A stretch of DNA of 16,372 nt from Thermomucor indicae-seudaticae (Eukaryota > Mucoromycota > Mucoromycetes > Mucorales > Lichtheimiaceae): assembly GCA_000787465.1 (NCBI GenBank), contig JSYX01000167.1, positions 1 to 16,372 of the forward strand, given 5' to 3'. The position numbers were made by a program, and so were the translations under genes. Under the pieces are notes generated by a model. It had not been told where the DNA came from. It ran no database searches and worked only from the letters and a program-made list of their open reading frames with translations. Position 1 is the stretch's first letter. Each line of letters begins with the position of its first letter. This document shows positions 9,357 to 16,372 of this stretch, one piece after another.

Positions 9357-9935
9357 GTCCGTCTGAAACCTTGATCCGCCGGTAGATACTTGTTCCGCTC
9401 ATTGCGTCTGTAGCACCGCTACAAGTAAGGCAACATCGTTCTCTCCGTACATCCAAGGCGTCATCCTCTCGGGCACTTCGGTGTTGTGCGGGGTGTCGTC
9501 CTGTGGCCCGTGAGAGACAGCCATTTGGCTTGTTTCTTCAGCCCTTACAGCTTCATTAATGAGCTGTGCGCCCGTGGACGAAGCTATCAGCGTCGTCTGC
9601 TTCCTTTTTCTTCCCCTCCAGAATTCCAGGCAGTCCGCTGATTTCTTCCATGTCTCAAATTCGGTCTACAATCTCTCTCGGTCGTCGCCGGCGTACTTAT
9701 TGACAATTGTCTTGTACCGGGCATGGGCGTACTGCCTGTCCAACAGGTCGAATTGCTCCACAAATTAGCGTACTGTCAACTTTTGACAGTTCGGAACACA
9801 CCATTGCGCGTCAGCAGCCAATCGGCGTCTTTGTTGTCCGCTGTCGTTCCCATGGTAATAAAAATAACGTTTCAAGGCAACTGAATAACGGCCGCGACAC
9901 ATTTGGCATTGGGCGGTTTTTGAAATCAAGAGAAA
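9357..9935 (-). pseudogene. Decayed gene with Cys/His motif, unidentified
   Basis: One - strand frame stays protein-like through most of this region. From high to low coordinates it reads AQCQMCRGRYSVALKRYFYY followed by HGNDSG, a C-x2-C...H pattern resembling the zinc-binding start of large fungal transposases. Then come AADAQWCVPNCQ, FVEQFDLLDRQYAHARYKTI, EFETWKKSADCLEFWRGRKR and PERMTPWMYGENDVALLVAV. It contains a TAA (9765-9767), a TAG (9666-9668) and a TGA (9399-9401), each explainable by one C-to-T change from CAA, CAG or CGA. After the last, the ending RRNERNKYLPADQGFRRTPN in a neighbouring frame points to an indel. The identity is not established. Confidence 0.4.
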
Positions 9936-9962
9936 CGTCATGAATACTCTCCGCGGTTGGTC

Positions 9963-10516
9963 TTAATACAAGGGTTCTCTTTTGCCTGGAATGCTTGACC
10001 CAGTAGGGGCCTCCCGACAACTCTTGCAAACGCAAACGGTTCGCGAGCTACTGTTACCCGACAACCCCGCCATGTTGCGTGCCCTGTCGCGCAACGAAAA
10101 CCGATTGGCATCGTCCGTCTGCATCAAGTCCAGGGCCTCAAGCTCCGGGAAAAACACGTCGTCTTACGGGACCAACAATCAATGATGCCGTAGATGCTCT
10201 GCAACGCGTACACAGTTACACAGTCCCAGCAGGCAAATCTCAACGGTTTCGTGTTTTACAAGGCAGGATCCCGCCTTCAAGCCCTGTTCCGCCTATTTCC
10301 GGTATCTTTATACCGACTACGTCGCCGATGGCGTATTCTCGCTGGTGGTTAGACTGTCGCTCCACAAGCCTGCGGCACACCCCATTCTGTAAATATGAAA
10401 TAAGCATCCGGTACCAGGAATGGGAGAAACCGATCTCGTATTTTCTGAGCAGATCTCAGGTAGAGCAATTCAGCGTTTCGTCAAATTGACGCATGACGCT
10501 GCAATACCAGACTACT
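9963..10516 (-). pseudogene. KRBA2/Ginger-like integrase C-terminus, decayed
   Basis: Read on the - strand, this region gives RRLVERQSNHQREYAIGDVV followed by GIKIPEIGGTG and LPCK. This resembles the SH3-like basic-GDxVxxxxP module after the catalytic core of KRBA2/Ginger-type integrases. After frame changes it continues with YALQSIYGIIDCW, FFPELEALDLMQTDD, RFSLRDRARNMAGLSG and CVCKSCR. That matches the order Y-x-L...YGII, then SLR-x-A, then the start of a Cys-rich tail in that family. The frame changes at least twice, and stops lie at 10179-10181, 10164-10166 and 9963-9965, so the gene is dead. I see no integrase catalytic core in the window. The family assignment rests on remembered motif order and needs a profile search. 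Confidence 0.5.
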
Positions 10517-11010
10517 GTCCCTGGGCGCGCTTGATGAAGGTTCGGCAACGCTTGAGACCCCTGTATCGCAAACCTCCATGTAAGCCATTGCAAGCAGTGT
10601 TCAGTAGATGTAGCGCAGAATATGCGAGCTTGCCTTCATAGTTCGCTTCCATTTGGGCCTCTAGGTCAGAGGATGCGTTATTGGCGCCTTCGATATTGTC
10701 TGATACATGAATAGAGATCAGTTTCCACGACGCAAAGACTGAAAAGTGCAGCGCGAAGCGCCGAAAAATCGGTTGATGTGGCTCTCACACCACGCTACAA
10801 GTCCACCATAGCTCGTGTATAGGCTCTCTTCATCTGATATTCGTCTGCGAGTTAATGAAAGCTCTTCTTCTTGACAGGTTGACACTGAGCGGTGGCAATC
10901 ATTCCATTGCTTACCATCACTCTCGTTCTTCATTGTCTTGGCCTTCCATATTGGCTCGCTGCGGAGGTCAGAGGCATTGACATCGTCGTTGTCGCTGGTT
11001 ACAGTAGCGC
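10517..11010 (-). pseudogene. Upstream part of decayed transposon gene
   Basis: This lies colinear with and just upstream of the integrase-like C-terminus on the same strand. It reads SDNDDVNASDLRSEPIWKAK, then CQEEELSLTRRRISDEESLY and GGLVAWCESHINRFF. A one-base loss in the A5 run at 10764-10768 (+ strand) switches the frame to RRFALHFSVFASWKLISIHV, then DNIEGANNASSDLEAQMEAN and ALHLLNTACNGLHGG, ending at TAG. Restoring one T at the run would make the two frames continuous (INRFF then RRFALHF). The function is unknown. Its position suggests it belongs to the same transposon gene or to a second gene beside it. Confidence 0.4.
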
Positions 11011-11018
11011 ACCGCTTA

Positions 11019-11214
11019 CCGCAACCCCGCCTATTGCAACCAAGTTTCAGGAATCGCTGAAAGTATATAGAGCCAATGCAACATCCCGGACTTCCGCAAC
11101 TTGCAACACCGTTAGCTCCATGTTTCAATAGCTCGGTATGCAGTCTCAGAGGTATACACCATGCTTATCATTCTACTGCTTTCATACTGGCCGAAGACAG
11201 CGACAGCCTTTATC
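11019..11214 (-). repeat. Dispersed repeat R1, copy 2 (inverted)
   Basis: The reverse complement aligns with 103-315 over essentially its whole length, from GATAARG at one end to AATAGGCGGGGTTGCG at the other. The copies differ by many substitutions and a few small gaps, so the duplication is old. The left half is readable as FGQYESSRMISMVYTSE, matching the frame of copy 1. This copy lies immediately upstream, on the same strand, of the decayed gene at 10517-11010. Confidence 0.75.
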
Positions 11215-11285
11215 TACCGTATTTAGTTAACAAATAAAATGCCGCCCATTTTCCTGTGCCCAGTCTTTCAACCACCTGAACAGCA

Positions 11286-11747
11286 TCAGTCTAGAGCTGG
11301 CCGTTCCTGAGTGCACATGTGACCGAGATACCCAATCTTCATTTCGGAGAGGTGTAAAGCATGACGTAATTGTTCATCTGCGCAAATCTGACCGCCCGCA
11401 CAGTGGACGCCTTTCCTCCCAGGAACAAACACGAAAATTTTTGCCAAGAGCGTCCATAGGCATAGAACATATTTGTGGTGCTGCCGCGAACGTATGTTGC
11501 CGGAATGGCAAAACGATCCATCACAACGTCTGTCAACGCGATCTCGCATTTCGCAATTCAGAAGCATCAAGTTGCGCCATTCGCACCGGTAGCGTACAAA
11601 TGTTGTGTGGAAGTCTGTGACGATGTTGTGAGACGCTGAAACTGATAGTGAACACGTAATGTCCTCTGGCGAAGAGAAAATAGGGAAAAGAAGGATATGG
11701 TCAAAAAAGGGCAAAGTTCGAGATGAAAAGAATTTGCGGTCTTTCAA
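11286..11747 (-). pseudogene. Unidentified decayed coding region
   Basis: Two - strand frames join naturally. The first reads SSPEDITCSLSVSASHNIVT, then DFHTTFVRYRCEWRNLMLLN and CEM. Near 11548 an indel moves to EIALTDVVMDRFAIPATYVR, then GSTTNMFYAYGRSWQKFSCL, GGKASTVRAVRF and MNNYVMLYTSPK. The second frame is also open alone from 11536 to 11339. I do not recognise the family. It is the same strand as the integrase-like remnant and separated from it by R1, so it may be another fragment of that transposon. Confidence 0.35.
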
Positions 11748-11946
11748 CTCCTAAATACGGGTCTCAGTATACAACTACAAGCAAGATTTGTTTTTGACTT
11801 TATGTCTTTCCTCCGAGGTCATCTGCTGCTGGTACCAAATCTAGTTTCTTCAATAGGTATTTTCACCAGTGCGCGTATCAAGCTGGCTATCTTGCTCTTG
11901 TTTTAATTTCCAGAGAATTGGAGACATAAAGATAAACGATATTATA
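11748..11946. other. AT-rich spacer
   Basis: No open frame or motif is visible between two - strand coding remnants. Confidence 0.35.
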
Positions 11947-12184
11947 CTAATTTAAATAAGAGACAAATGCCCCTTTTGCATGGCGGGATGGTATTCCTTT
12001 GGTTTTCATTGTTGTTCTATTATTGTTAATTGCAGATCGCTTTAGGAAATGGTTAGCAGCACTGACTATATGAATGTCTTCATGGAAAATGAGGTCCAAG
12101 GGTGTCGGGACATGTCTGCTTCTTCGCCAATGCTCAAATAAAGAACGGGCTTGTGGAATAGTTGGTGGATACAAAATCAGAAAC
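11947..12184 (-). CDS. Unidentified exon-like frame
   Basis: The open frame reads PPTIPQARSLFEHWRRSRHV, then PTPLDLIFHEDIHIVSAANH, and ends GAFVSYLN-TAG. It has no ATG near its start, and a TTTTAG just upstream could be a splice acceptor, so it may be the last exon of a gene or a remnant. I recognise no domain. The Tc1/mariner element begins about 95 bp upstream of it. Confidence 0.3.
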
Positions 12185-12216
12185 TAAAACAGCGGCCACC
12201 TCACTCCATTGCAGCT

Positions 12217-12270
12217 CTAGGCCATTGCAACAAATTTCTAGGAATCGAGCCGTTGCATTAGGCGGGGTCT
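12217..12270. repeat. Short R1-related motif cluster
   Basis: ATTGCAACAAATTTCTAGG, AATCG and GTTGCATTAGGCGGGGTC recall blocks of R1 (ATTGCAACCAAGTTTCAGG, AATCG and AATAGGCGGGGTTGC). The order is altered and the match is short, so relatedness is uncertain. The Tc1/mariner element inserted at its right edge. Confidence 0.35.
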
Positions 12271-12481
12271 CACTTTACAGTGCCCTACAAAAAAGAATGA
12301 GGGAAGTCCAAAATTTTCTTCTCTTTTGAGGACATTCGATGGCTTCCAAACCCTTTTTCTAACAATGGGTAGGTCTATGGCTACGACCAAACATGGCCTT
12401 GATAGCTCTGTCCATACCCTACAAATAGATGTAAAAATCATAGACATTCATACAGTGGGACAGGGGAATGGCTGCAGCTCT

Positions 12482-13537
12482 TCACGGTCGTGTAATTCCT
12501 CCTTTATTATCCAGAACTGCCTTAATACGTCTAAACATAGAGCCAATAAATTCATTAATTTTACTGATGTCTAATTCTTGCCAGACTTGCTGAAGCTGAT
12601 TCTTCATGTCATTGATGGATTTAATGTCCTGAGCCCTCCATTGAATTGCGTCTTTCATGACCTTCCAGACGTTCTCGATTGAGTTCAAGTCTGGAGATTG
12701 CGCTGGCCAATTCACCTTCGTTATGGGGTGAATATCCCTCCATTCGCACGCTGCTTTGCTTCTATGTGTTGGCGCTCCATCTTCCATCAAAATAGCTCCG
12801 CTTACGCTTTGAAACATTTGATATAGTGGACCCTCGTAGACGTGGTCCACTATATCAGCACCGGTTCGACGTTTGGGGTCCATTAGGGCCAAATCTGACT
12901 TCCTCCAGTAGGTTACTGCAACCAGCTCACAACTGAGGACCTGTCACTCCGGAAAGTTGGCACGAGACAGTCGGATTGGTCGGCTTCGCTAGCTTCACGC
13001 CCAACTCTTATTTGGCTACTATTTTTGCTGATTTCGGATGTCGACTCGTACGTCCAGATGACTCTCTTCTAGTCTTCAATGGACCAATCTTTGTGCCGTT
13101 TAGCAAACTCCCGACGCACGTCTTTGCGTTCCGGCTTTAGAAAAGCCTTCTTTCTTGGCCACACGGTTGTGTATACCGCGCTCATTAAGCGCAGCACGGA
13201 CTGTGTCGGGATGCACGTACTTGCGCAGTTTGTAAGTCAACTCTGCAAGTGTTGCGCGTCGATTCTTATTCGTTTCGCGCACAAGAAGCCTTTTATCCCT
13301 TTCAGTAAGTTTGGGAGGTCTTCCGATGCTTTTACGGCTTTCGACAGTGCCTCGTTCTCTAAAATTGTTTAAAACACGGTAAACCGTTTTGAAGGGTACC
13401 CCGGTTTTCTCCTCAATTTGCTTCGCTGTATTGCCTTCTTCGCTTAAAGTAATGCTACAAGTCTTTTCTTTAGAGTCTACAGCGATACTGAACGAAATAC
13501 GAAAGAGAAAGAACAAACAGGTGACGCGTAACAACAC
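12482..13537 (-). pseudogene. Tc1/mariner DD34E transposase, inactive
   Basis: The N-terminal half has a paired-like helix-turn-helix region (EEGNTAKQIEEKTGVPFKTV), a GRPPK hook-like motif, and a second helix-turn-helix (ATLAELTYKLRKYVHPDTVR). An indel in AAGAAAGAAGG (about 13155) shifts the frame to FLKPERKDVRREFAKRHKDW and SIED. A TAG then replaces the expected Trp of EDWKRV. The first catalytic Asp is lost: the expected SDES-type motif reads TYES. A later indel leads to ALMDPKRRTGADIVDHVYEG and MEDGAPTHRSK (second Asp). The sequence then reaches NWPAQSPDLNSIENVWKVMK, with Glu after a 34-residue spacing, which is the DD34E signature. The C-terminus ends ITRP-TGA. The terminal repeats are intact, so it could be moved only by another copy's enzyme. 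Confidence 0.92.
12820..12856. repeat. Perfect 13-bp inverted repeat in Tc1 gene
   Basis: GATATAGTGGACC (12820-12832) and GGTCCACTATATC (12844-12856) are exact inverted copies around an 11-nt loop. They lie inside the transposase coding sequence at the codons for DIVDHVYEGPLYQ. Confidence 0.85.
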
Positions 13538-13613
13538 TCTAAAAAATGCATATCGAATTTAGGTTCTGACGGTCGGCCAAAACTTTTCTCATTCACTTTA
13601 CTAGGGCACTGTA

Positions 13614-13824
13614 CAAGGACATGATGTCCGGCTCCACAGAATTTTCGGAGAACAAGGCATTGACCTACAAGCCAGGAAAAGTTCTTTCGTAATCGTTCAA
13701 CGAAGGCAAACCCTGTACATCGCGAGACTGGACGAAATACAAAAGAAGACCGTTTGCTTAAAGACTTTCGGATTTGGCACAGTTTTTCTGCCAGATGGTA
13801 ATCGCTGCCTCTAGGACAATGCAC
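13614..13824 (-). pseudogene. Possible zinc-knuckle coding remnant
   Basis: The - strand frame reads SDYHLAEKLCQIRKSLSKRS, then RPVSRCTGFAFVERLRKNFS, and ends KFCGAGHHVLVQC at the Tc1 insertion point. The C-x3-H...C arrangement resembles a retroelement-type CCHC knuckle (C-x2-C-x4-H-x4-C), but the first Cys is Arg here. On the far side of the Tc1 element the host frame reaches a stop after two codons. This is speculative and I name no family. Confidence 0.25.
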
Positions 13825-13833
13825 CGCAAAAAT

Positions 13834-13940
13834 GGTGTTATTTCAATGCTGTTTCAAGTACTGAAACGACGTAGTAACTAGGTCGTTTCAACCCTTGAAA
13901 TGTCTAATTTCAATAGTTGAAACAGTATTGAAATGACACC
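13834..13940. mobile_element. Fold-back MITE, 107 bp
   Basis: The left end GGTGTTATTTCAATGCTG and the right end read inward, GGTGTCATTTCAATACTG, match at all but two positions. Similarity continues through TTTCAAGTA/TTTCAACTA. A nested palindrome, TGAAACGAC...GTCGTTTCA, fills the middle, so the whole unit can fold into a hairpin. No clear target duplication is visible, so the superfamily is open. It encodes nothing but overlaps the 3' end of the small gene at 13910-14110. Confidence 0.75.
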
Positions 13941-14110
13941 GCTTCTGCAGTGATGCAATAGGGAACTACATTATCCGAGTTATGGATAGGCCGATCGTTA
14001 CAGTCAATGCATGTAATATCCATTTCGAGCAAGTGTTGGATGCGTACCATGCATGTAGCATTAGCCGTGTAACCTGCCAAAAGGATGAAGTAAGCGGTGA
14101 CCTTCAACAT
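13910..14110 (-). CDS. Possible small secreted cysteine-containing peptide
   Basis: The ATG at 14108-14110 encodes 66 residues. The N-terminus MLKVTAYFILLAGYTANA has the shape of a signal peptide: one Lys, a hydrophobic core, and an ANA (A-x-A) cleavage site. The predicted mature part of about 48 residues has five Cys (positions 20, 34, 37, 52 and 63), including an ITCIDC pair. The last ten or so codons (SFQYCFNY-TGA) lie inside the inverted repeat of the MITE at 13834-13940, so the MITE supplies one Cys and the stop. The original protein may have been longer. I recognise no family. Small secreted Cys-containing proteins are common in fungi, sometimes as effectors, but nothing here proves expression. 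Confidence 0.4.
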   Translation of the reverse strand: MLKVTAYFILLAGYTANATCMVRIQHLLEMDITCIDCNDRPIHNSDNVVPYCITAEAVSFQYCFNY

Positions 14111-14370
14111 GGAACGGACGAAAGGCACTGCGTTAATAGATTATATTCGGCACGTACTGTCCGCTTGTGAAATCGCGCCAGGAACTCGCGACATCCTGTA
14201 TATAGTAATCATGGAAAAAATAATTAGAAAACACTGGTGGGCATACAGTATATGACCGATAAAGCAATTATCTTTATTCATATGTACATATCATAATAAG
14301 CTTAAAAATATTGACAACAAATGCATGAAGACGTAAATAGAATACATGAAAAGCGTAAGGGAGAAACATA
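14111..14370. other. Upstream region of the small peptide gene
   Basis: This AT-rich stretch holds no gene. It would contain the promoter of the - strand peptide gene. I cannot point to a convincing TATA box at the right distance, although AT-rich blocks such as TATATAG (14199) are present. Confidence 0.35.
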
Positions 14371-14530
14371 CAATACCCGCGCGATATATCGATATTCGAT
14401 AATTCGATATTCTCGATATACCGATCGACCTCTTCAATCACGGAGTTGCTTTTTCCAGCCGTATGTCCACTTGATATAACGATCGCATTTTTTTCGTCAC
14501 GGACCCTATCGATATATCGCGTGGGTACTG
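14371..14530. mobile_element. TA-flanked MITE, 160 bp (Tc1/pogo-like)
   Basis: The left end is CAATACCCGCGCGATATATC and the right end read inward is CAGTACCCACGCGATATATC, continuing in both with GATA. Two mismatches fall in about 24 positions. TA lies directly outside each end (14369-14370 and 14531-14532). TA duplication with CAGTACCC ends suggests the Tc1/mariner-pogo superfamily. The inside contains further CGATAT units and no coding frame. Confidence 0.8.
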
Positions 14531-15090
14531 TAAAAGCTAAAAAGAACATGTGAAAATCGTAAAAAGTGTGTATAGAAAGTGTAACGCATTCACGGAAAAA
14601 AACAAAGATCATATACAAGATTTAAAGCATAGCGTAAGGAGGTGCTCATTCTGTCGTATCCTGACATCTTCCCATTACCATCTTGGGAAACGGATACCTG
14701 ATTCCTGGACTATTACCCAATTCTGTCTTCTGAGTGTCAATTGTTACTGTGGTTAATCCCATTACGCACCACATTCCAGCTCATGCATAGCTTAGCTTCC
14801 AGAATCAGGGGCTCAGTCAACACTCTGACAACACATTCTGATCTAAGCTAAGAGCATACCTTCTATTATTAGCTGAACTGCACTGAACTGGATTGGACTG
14901 GTCTGGGCTGGGCTCGGTTCTTGTATTCGTTCCCATTCCAGTTGACGACAGAGACAACGCCTGTGATTAGGAGTCTTCAGAACAGCATAGATACAGTAGA
15001 GATATCACTCCAATACAACATCACATATATTCAGTCTCGCTTATTGGTCTGACTTCGTCTTTATTTCTTTTTGTGATATTTCACATTCGT
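14531..15090. other. Gene-free stretch with inverted and simple repeats
   Basis: I see no gene. An imperfect inverted repeat pairs 14783-14805 (ATGCATAGCTTAGCTTCC...) with 14835-14857 (...ATCTAAGCTAAGAGCAT). A degenerate (ACTGR)n tract follows at about 14873-14922 (CTGAACTG, GGACTGG, CTGGGCTGG). The right part (15000-15090) is the T-rich 3' flank of the - strand transposase remnant. Confidence 0.5.
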
Positions 15091-16127
15091 TCATATAACA
15101 TTGATCAGGAGCAGACGCCAAAGAGAGCCGAACTTGCTGATACCAATGACGGCTTCGAGCTCGCCATTCGTGTCGCGGCGCTGATGCAAATCCATAACTT
15201 CTATCAGCTGTAAGCGTGCAGCATCGAGTTCTATGGCGTTAATTCTCTTGAAGACCGGGTTGCCAGCATTGTCCTTTCTGCAATTCGTGTATAGGGAGTG
15301 CCCGAAAATGCTGTCGTAACAAGAGGAAGCCCTCCCTTTTCCAGAGCTGGGTATGCGACAAACTTCGGCTCATACTTGTCCAAGCGCACTCTCAGTTTAT
15401 CTATCTGCGCGACCCCACCGAAAAAGAGTGTGTTGGATCTGGCGTCCAGAAAAAGCCTGGCCACACCCTTTATTATAACTTTGGGCAACTCGTTATTATT
15501 AGCATATTCCGGGTCAGACCGCAGGAAGACTTCTCTAAATTGCGGGTGGTCGCGCAAGTAGTTGAGAATGCCTGTTCCCGCTTGCATTCTCTCATCGTCT
15601 TTGACCCAGGTGGCCCCGTCCACGATATGTCTGAACATAAATTCTTTACCCAAACAAAGCAATAGATCTCGCGAGGGTGATCTTCGGTTGGTATGATATA
15701 TACGTTCTCGTATAAATTTGTTAAATTGCTCCCCTTTTTCTGTTTCGAAGTGTATGGCTGCTCCGAAGCGATTGAGGTCGTCTAGTAAATGATGGAGCAT
15801 GTGCAGTTTTGGTCTGCTGTTGATGCGACTGCTTCCGCTTGTAGTTGGTAAAACATCGCCAACCGCGTTTATAGCATCACTCAACTCTAGGGCTTTGGAA
15901 TGCAGAAGTTGCTTGTATTTCTCGAAGTTCGATTCCACTCTTCCCATGAAAAGCAGAGAGACCAGCTCACCGTGCCTAAGGAAGCAGCGAAAAATGCACC
16001 AAAAACCGTCTTTCTGTTTTCGTTCATAATTGACCATTCATTGCAACGGAGATCGTCCATAACGGTTGGCAGCTGTTGTACCAAGAGTTTGTAGTCGCGG
16101 CCCACAAGCGATCTACAGTGATCCATC
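15091..16127 (-). pseudogene. C-terminal part of large fungal transposase
   Basis: From the right, the frame reads AMDHCRSLVGRDYKLLVQQL, then DDLRCNEWSIMNENR and GAFF. A lost base in the A5 run at 15990-15994 (+ strand) moves to RCFLRHGELVSLLFMGRVES. The long frame continues with RPKLHMLHHLLDDLNRFGAA, HFETEKGEQFNKFIRERIYH, FMFRHIVDGATW and LPLVTTAF. A lost base in the A4 run at 15305-15308 moves again, to FGHSLYTNCRKDNAGNPVFK, then RINAIELDAARLQLIEVMDL and ISKFGSLWRLLLIN, ending at TGA (15091-15093). This resembles the C-terminal region of large CACTA/KDZ-like transposases that I recall from Mucoromycota, although the superfamily is not certain. No catalytic core is present: the reading stops at the repeat starting at 16128. 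With the two indels corrected the part is otherwise open. Confidence 0.6.
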
Positions 16128-16265
16128 GCCTTTTGCAACCCTACTTTTTGCAACACCTCGCTTTTCGCAACGATTTTACGAGGAATCGAAAATTTTACTT
16201 AGACCTTTTGCAACTCCCCTAGGTTTTGCAACTCGCAACACCAATGTCAACCATGTTGCAAAAGC
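16128..16265. mobile_element. TTTTGCAAC-rich inverted-repeat element
   Basis: The left end GCCTTTTGCAAC and the right end read inward, GCTTTTGCAAC, form an inverted repeat around 138 bp. Inside, TTTTGCAAC or close variants (TTTTTGCAAC, TTTTCGCAAC) recur about six times. No target duplication is clear. It lies exactly where the reading frame of the transposase remnant begins, so it probably interrupted that gene. Confidence 0.5.
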
Positions 16266-16372
16266 GGTGTCTAAAACGGAATATATGCACCAATCATATG
16301 CTTTATTCACTTAGCGGAGGAAAAATTTTTGATGTGTGGTATTACAAAAGGAAATTACAAGTAGATCTGGGT
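16266..16372. other. End of window
   Basis: No gene or repeat is recognisable here. If the element at 16128-16265 is an insertion, the upstream part of the transposase could resume beyond it, but I see no matching frame. Confidence 0.35.

Larger units (their letters stand above)
12278..13611 (-). mobile_element. Tc1/mariner transposon, 1.33 kb
   Basis: The left end is CAGTGCCCTACAAAAAAGAA from 12278. The right end, read inward from 13611, is CAGTGCCCTAGTAAAGTGAA. Both continue with TGAGxxAAGT, giving terminal inverted repeats of about 30 bp. TA flanks both ends (12276-12277 and 13612-13613), the standard Tc1/mariner target duplication. A single transposase gene fills the element on the - strand. 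The size and layout are typical of Tc1. Confidence 0.93.

Noticed and set aside
9399..10166. Reassignment of UAA/UAG to glutamine, because several stops sit where Gln would fit
   Set aside because: TGA stops and frameshifts occur in the same region, and the Harbinger SANT-like gene ends normally at TAA. Decay explains the data more simply.
15298..16029. + strand open frames
   Set aside because: They are antisense to the large transposase remnant, which shows family-like sequence on the - strand.
1..16372. tRNA genes or CRISPR arrays
   Set aside because: No cloverleaf-compatible GGTTCGAATCC-type box was found by eye, and no regularly spaced direct repeats with unique spacers. The repeats present are inverted or tandem.

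Overview
The window looks like a piece of a repeat-rich fungal genome. Introns are short (51-65 nt) with GTAAG...(C/A)AG borders. There are no bacterial-style operons, and nearly every recognisable gene is a eukaryotic DNA-transposon gene or an orphan family that I recall from Mucoromycota (early-diverging moulds). That placement rests on remembered family resemblance and was not checked by search. I saw no rRNA, tRNA or CRISPR array, and no clear host housekeeping gene. The window reads as a transposon graveyard with nested insertions.

Left part (1-3470): a dispersed repeat (R1 copy 1) is followed on the + strand by a decayed, intron-containing gene or tandem gene pair. It has two PD-(D/E)XK nuclease-like signatures, and a 136-bp hAT-type MITE with an 8-bp target duplication splits it.

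Positions 3476-6965 hold an almost complete PIF/Harbinger element. It has GGGGGTTT terminal inverted repeats, a 3-bp target duplication, a + strand DDE transposase (broken by two homopolymer frameshifts, a stop and an insertion) and a convergent - strand Myb/SANT-like partner gene.

Positions 6966-9360 are gene-poor, with unidentified coding remnants, one of which ends exactly in a second GACTCGGGA-type MITE. Positions 9360-11750 on the - strand carry decayed coding sequence that includes the C-terminus of a KRBA2/Ginger-like integrase gene, plus an inverted second copy of R1. Positions 12278-13611 are a Tc1/mariner element with TA duplication, CAGTGCCC ends and a dead DD34E transposase. It was inserted beside a possible zinc-knuckle remnant.

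The right part (13800-16372) contains three further fold-back or MITE-like elements, a possible small secreted cysteine-containing peptide whose 3' end lies inside a MITE, and the C-terminal third of a large fungal transposase read on the - strand up to a TTTTGCAAC-rich repeat.

Two themes link the parts. First, several MITEs sit inside or at the very end of coding sequences, and two supply the stop codon. Second, most reading-frame breaks fall on short homopolymers, which suggests uncorrected long-read indels on top of genuine decay by nonsense substitutions.
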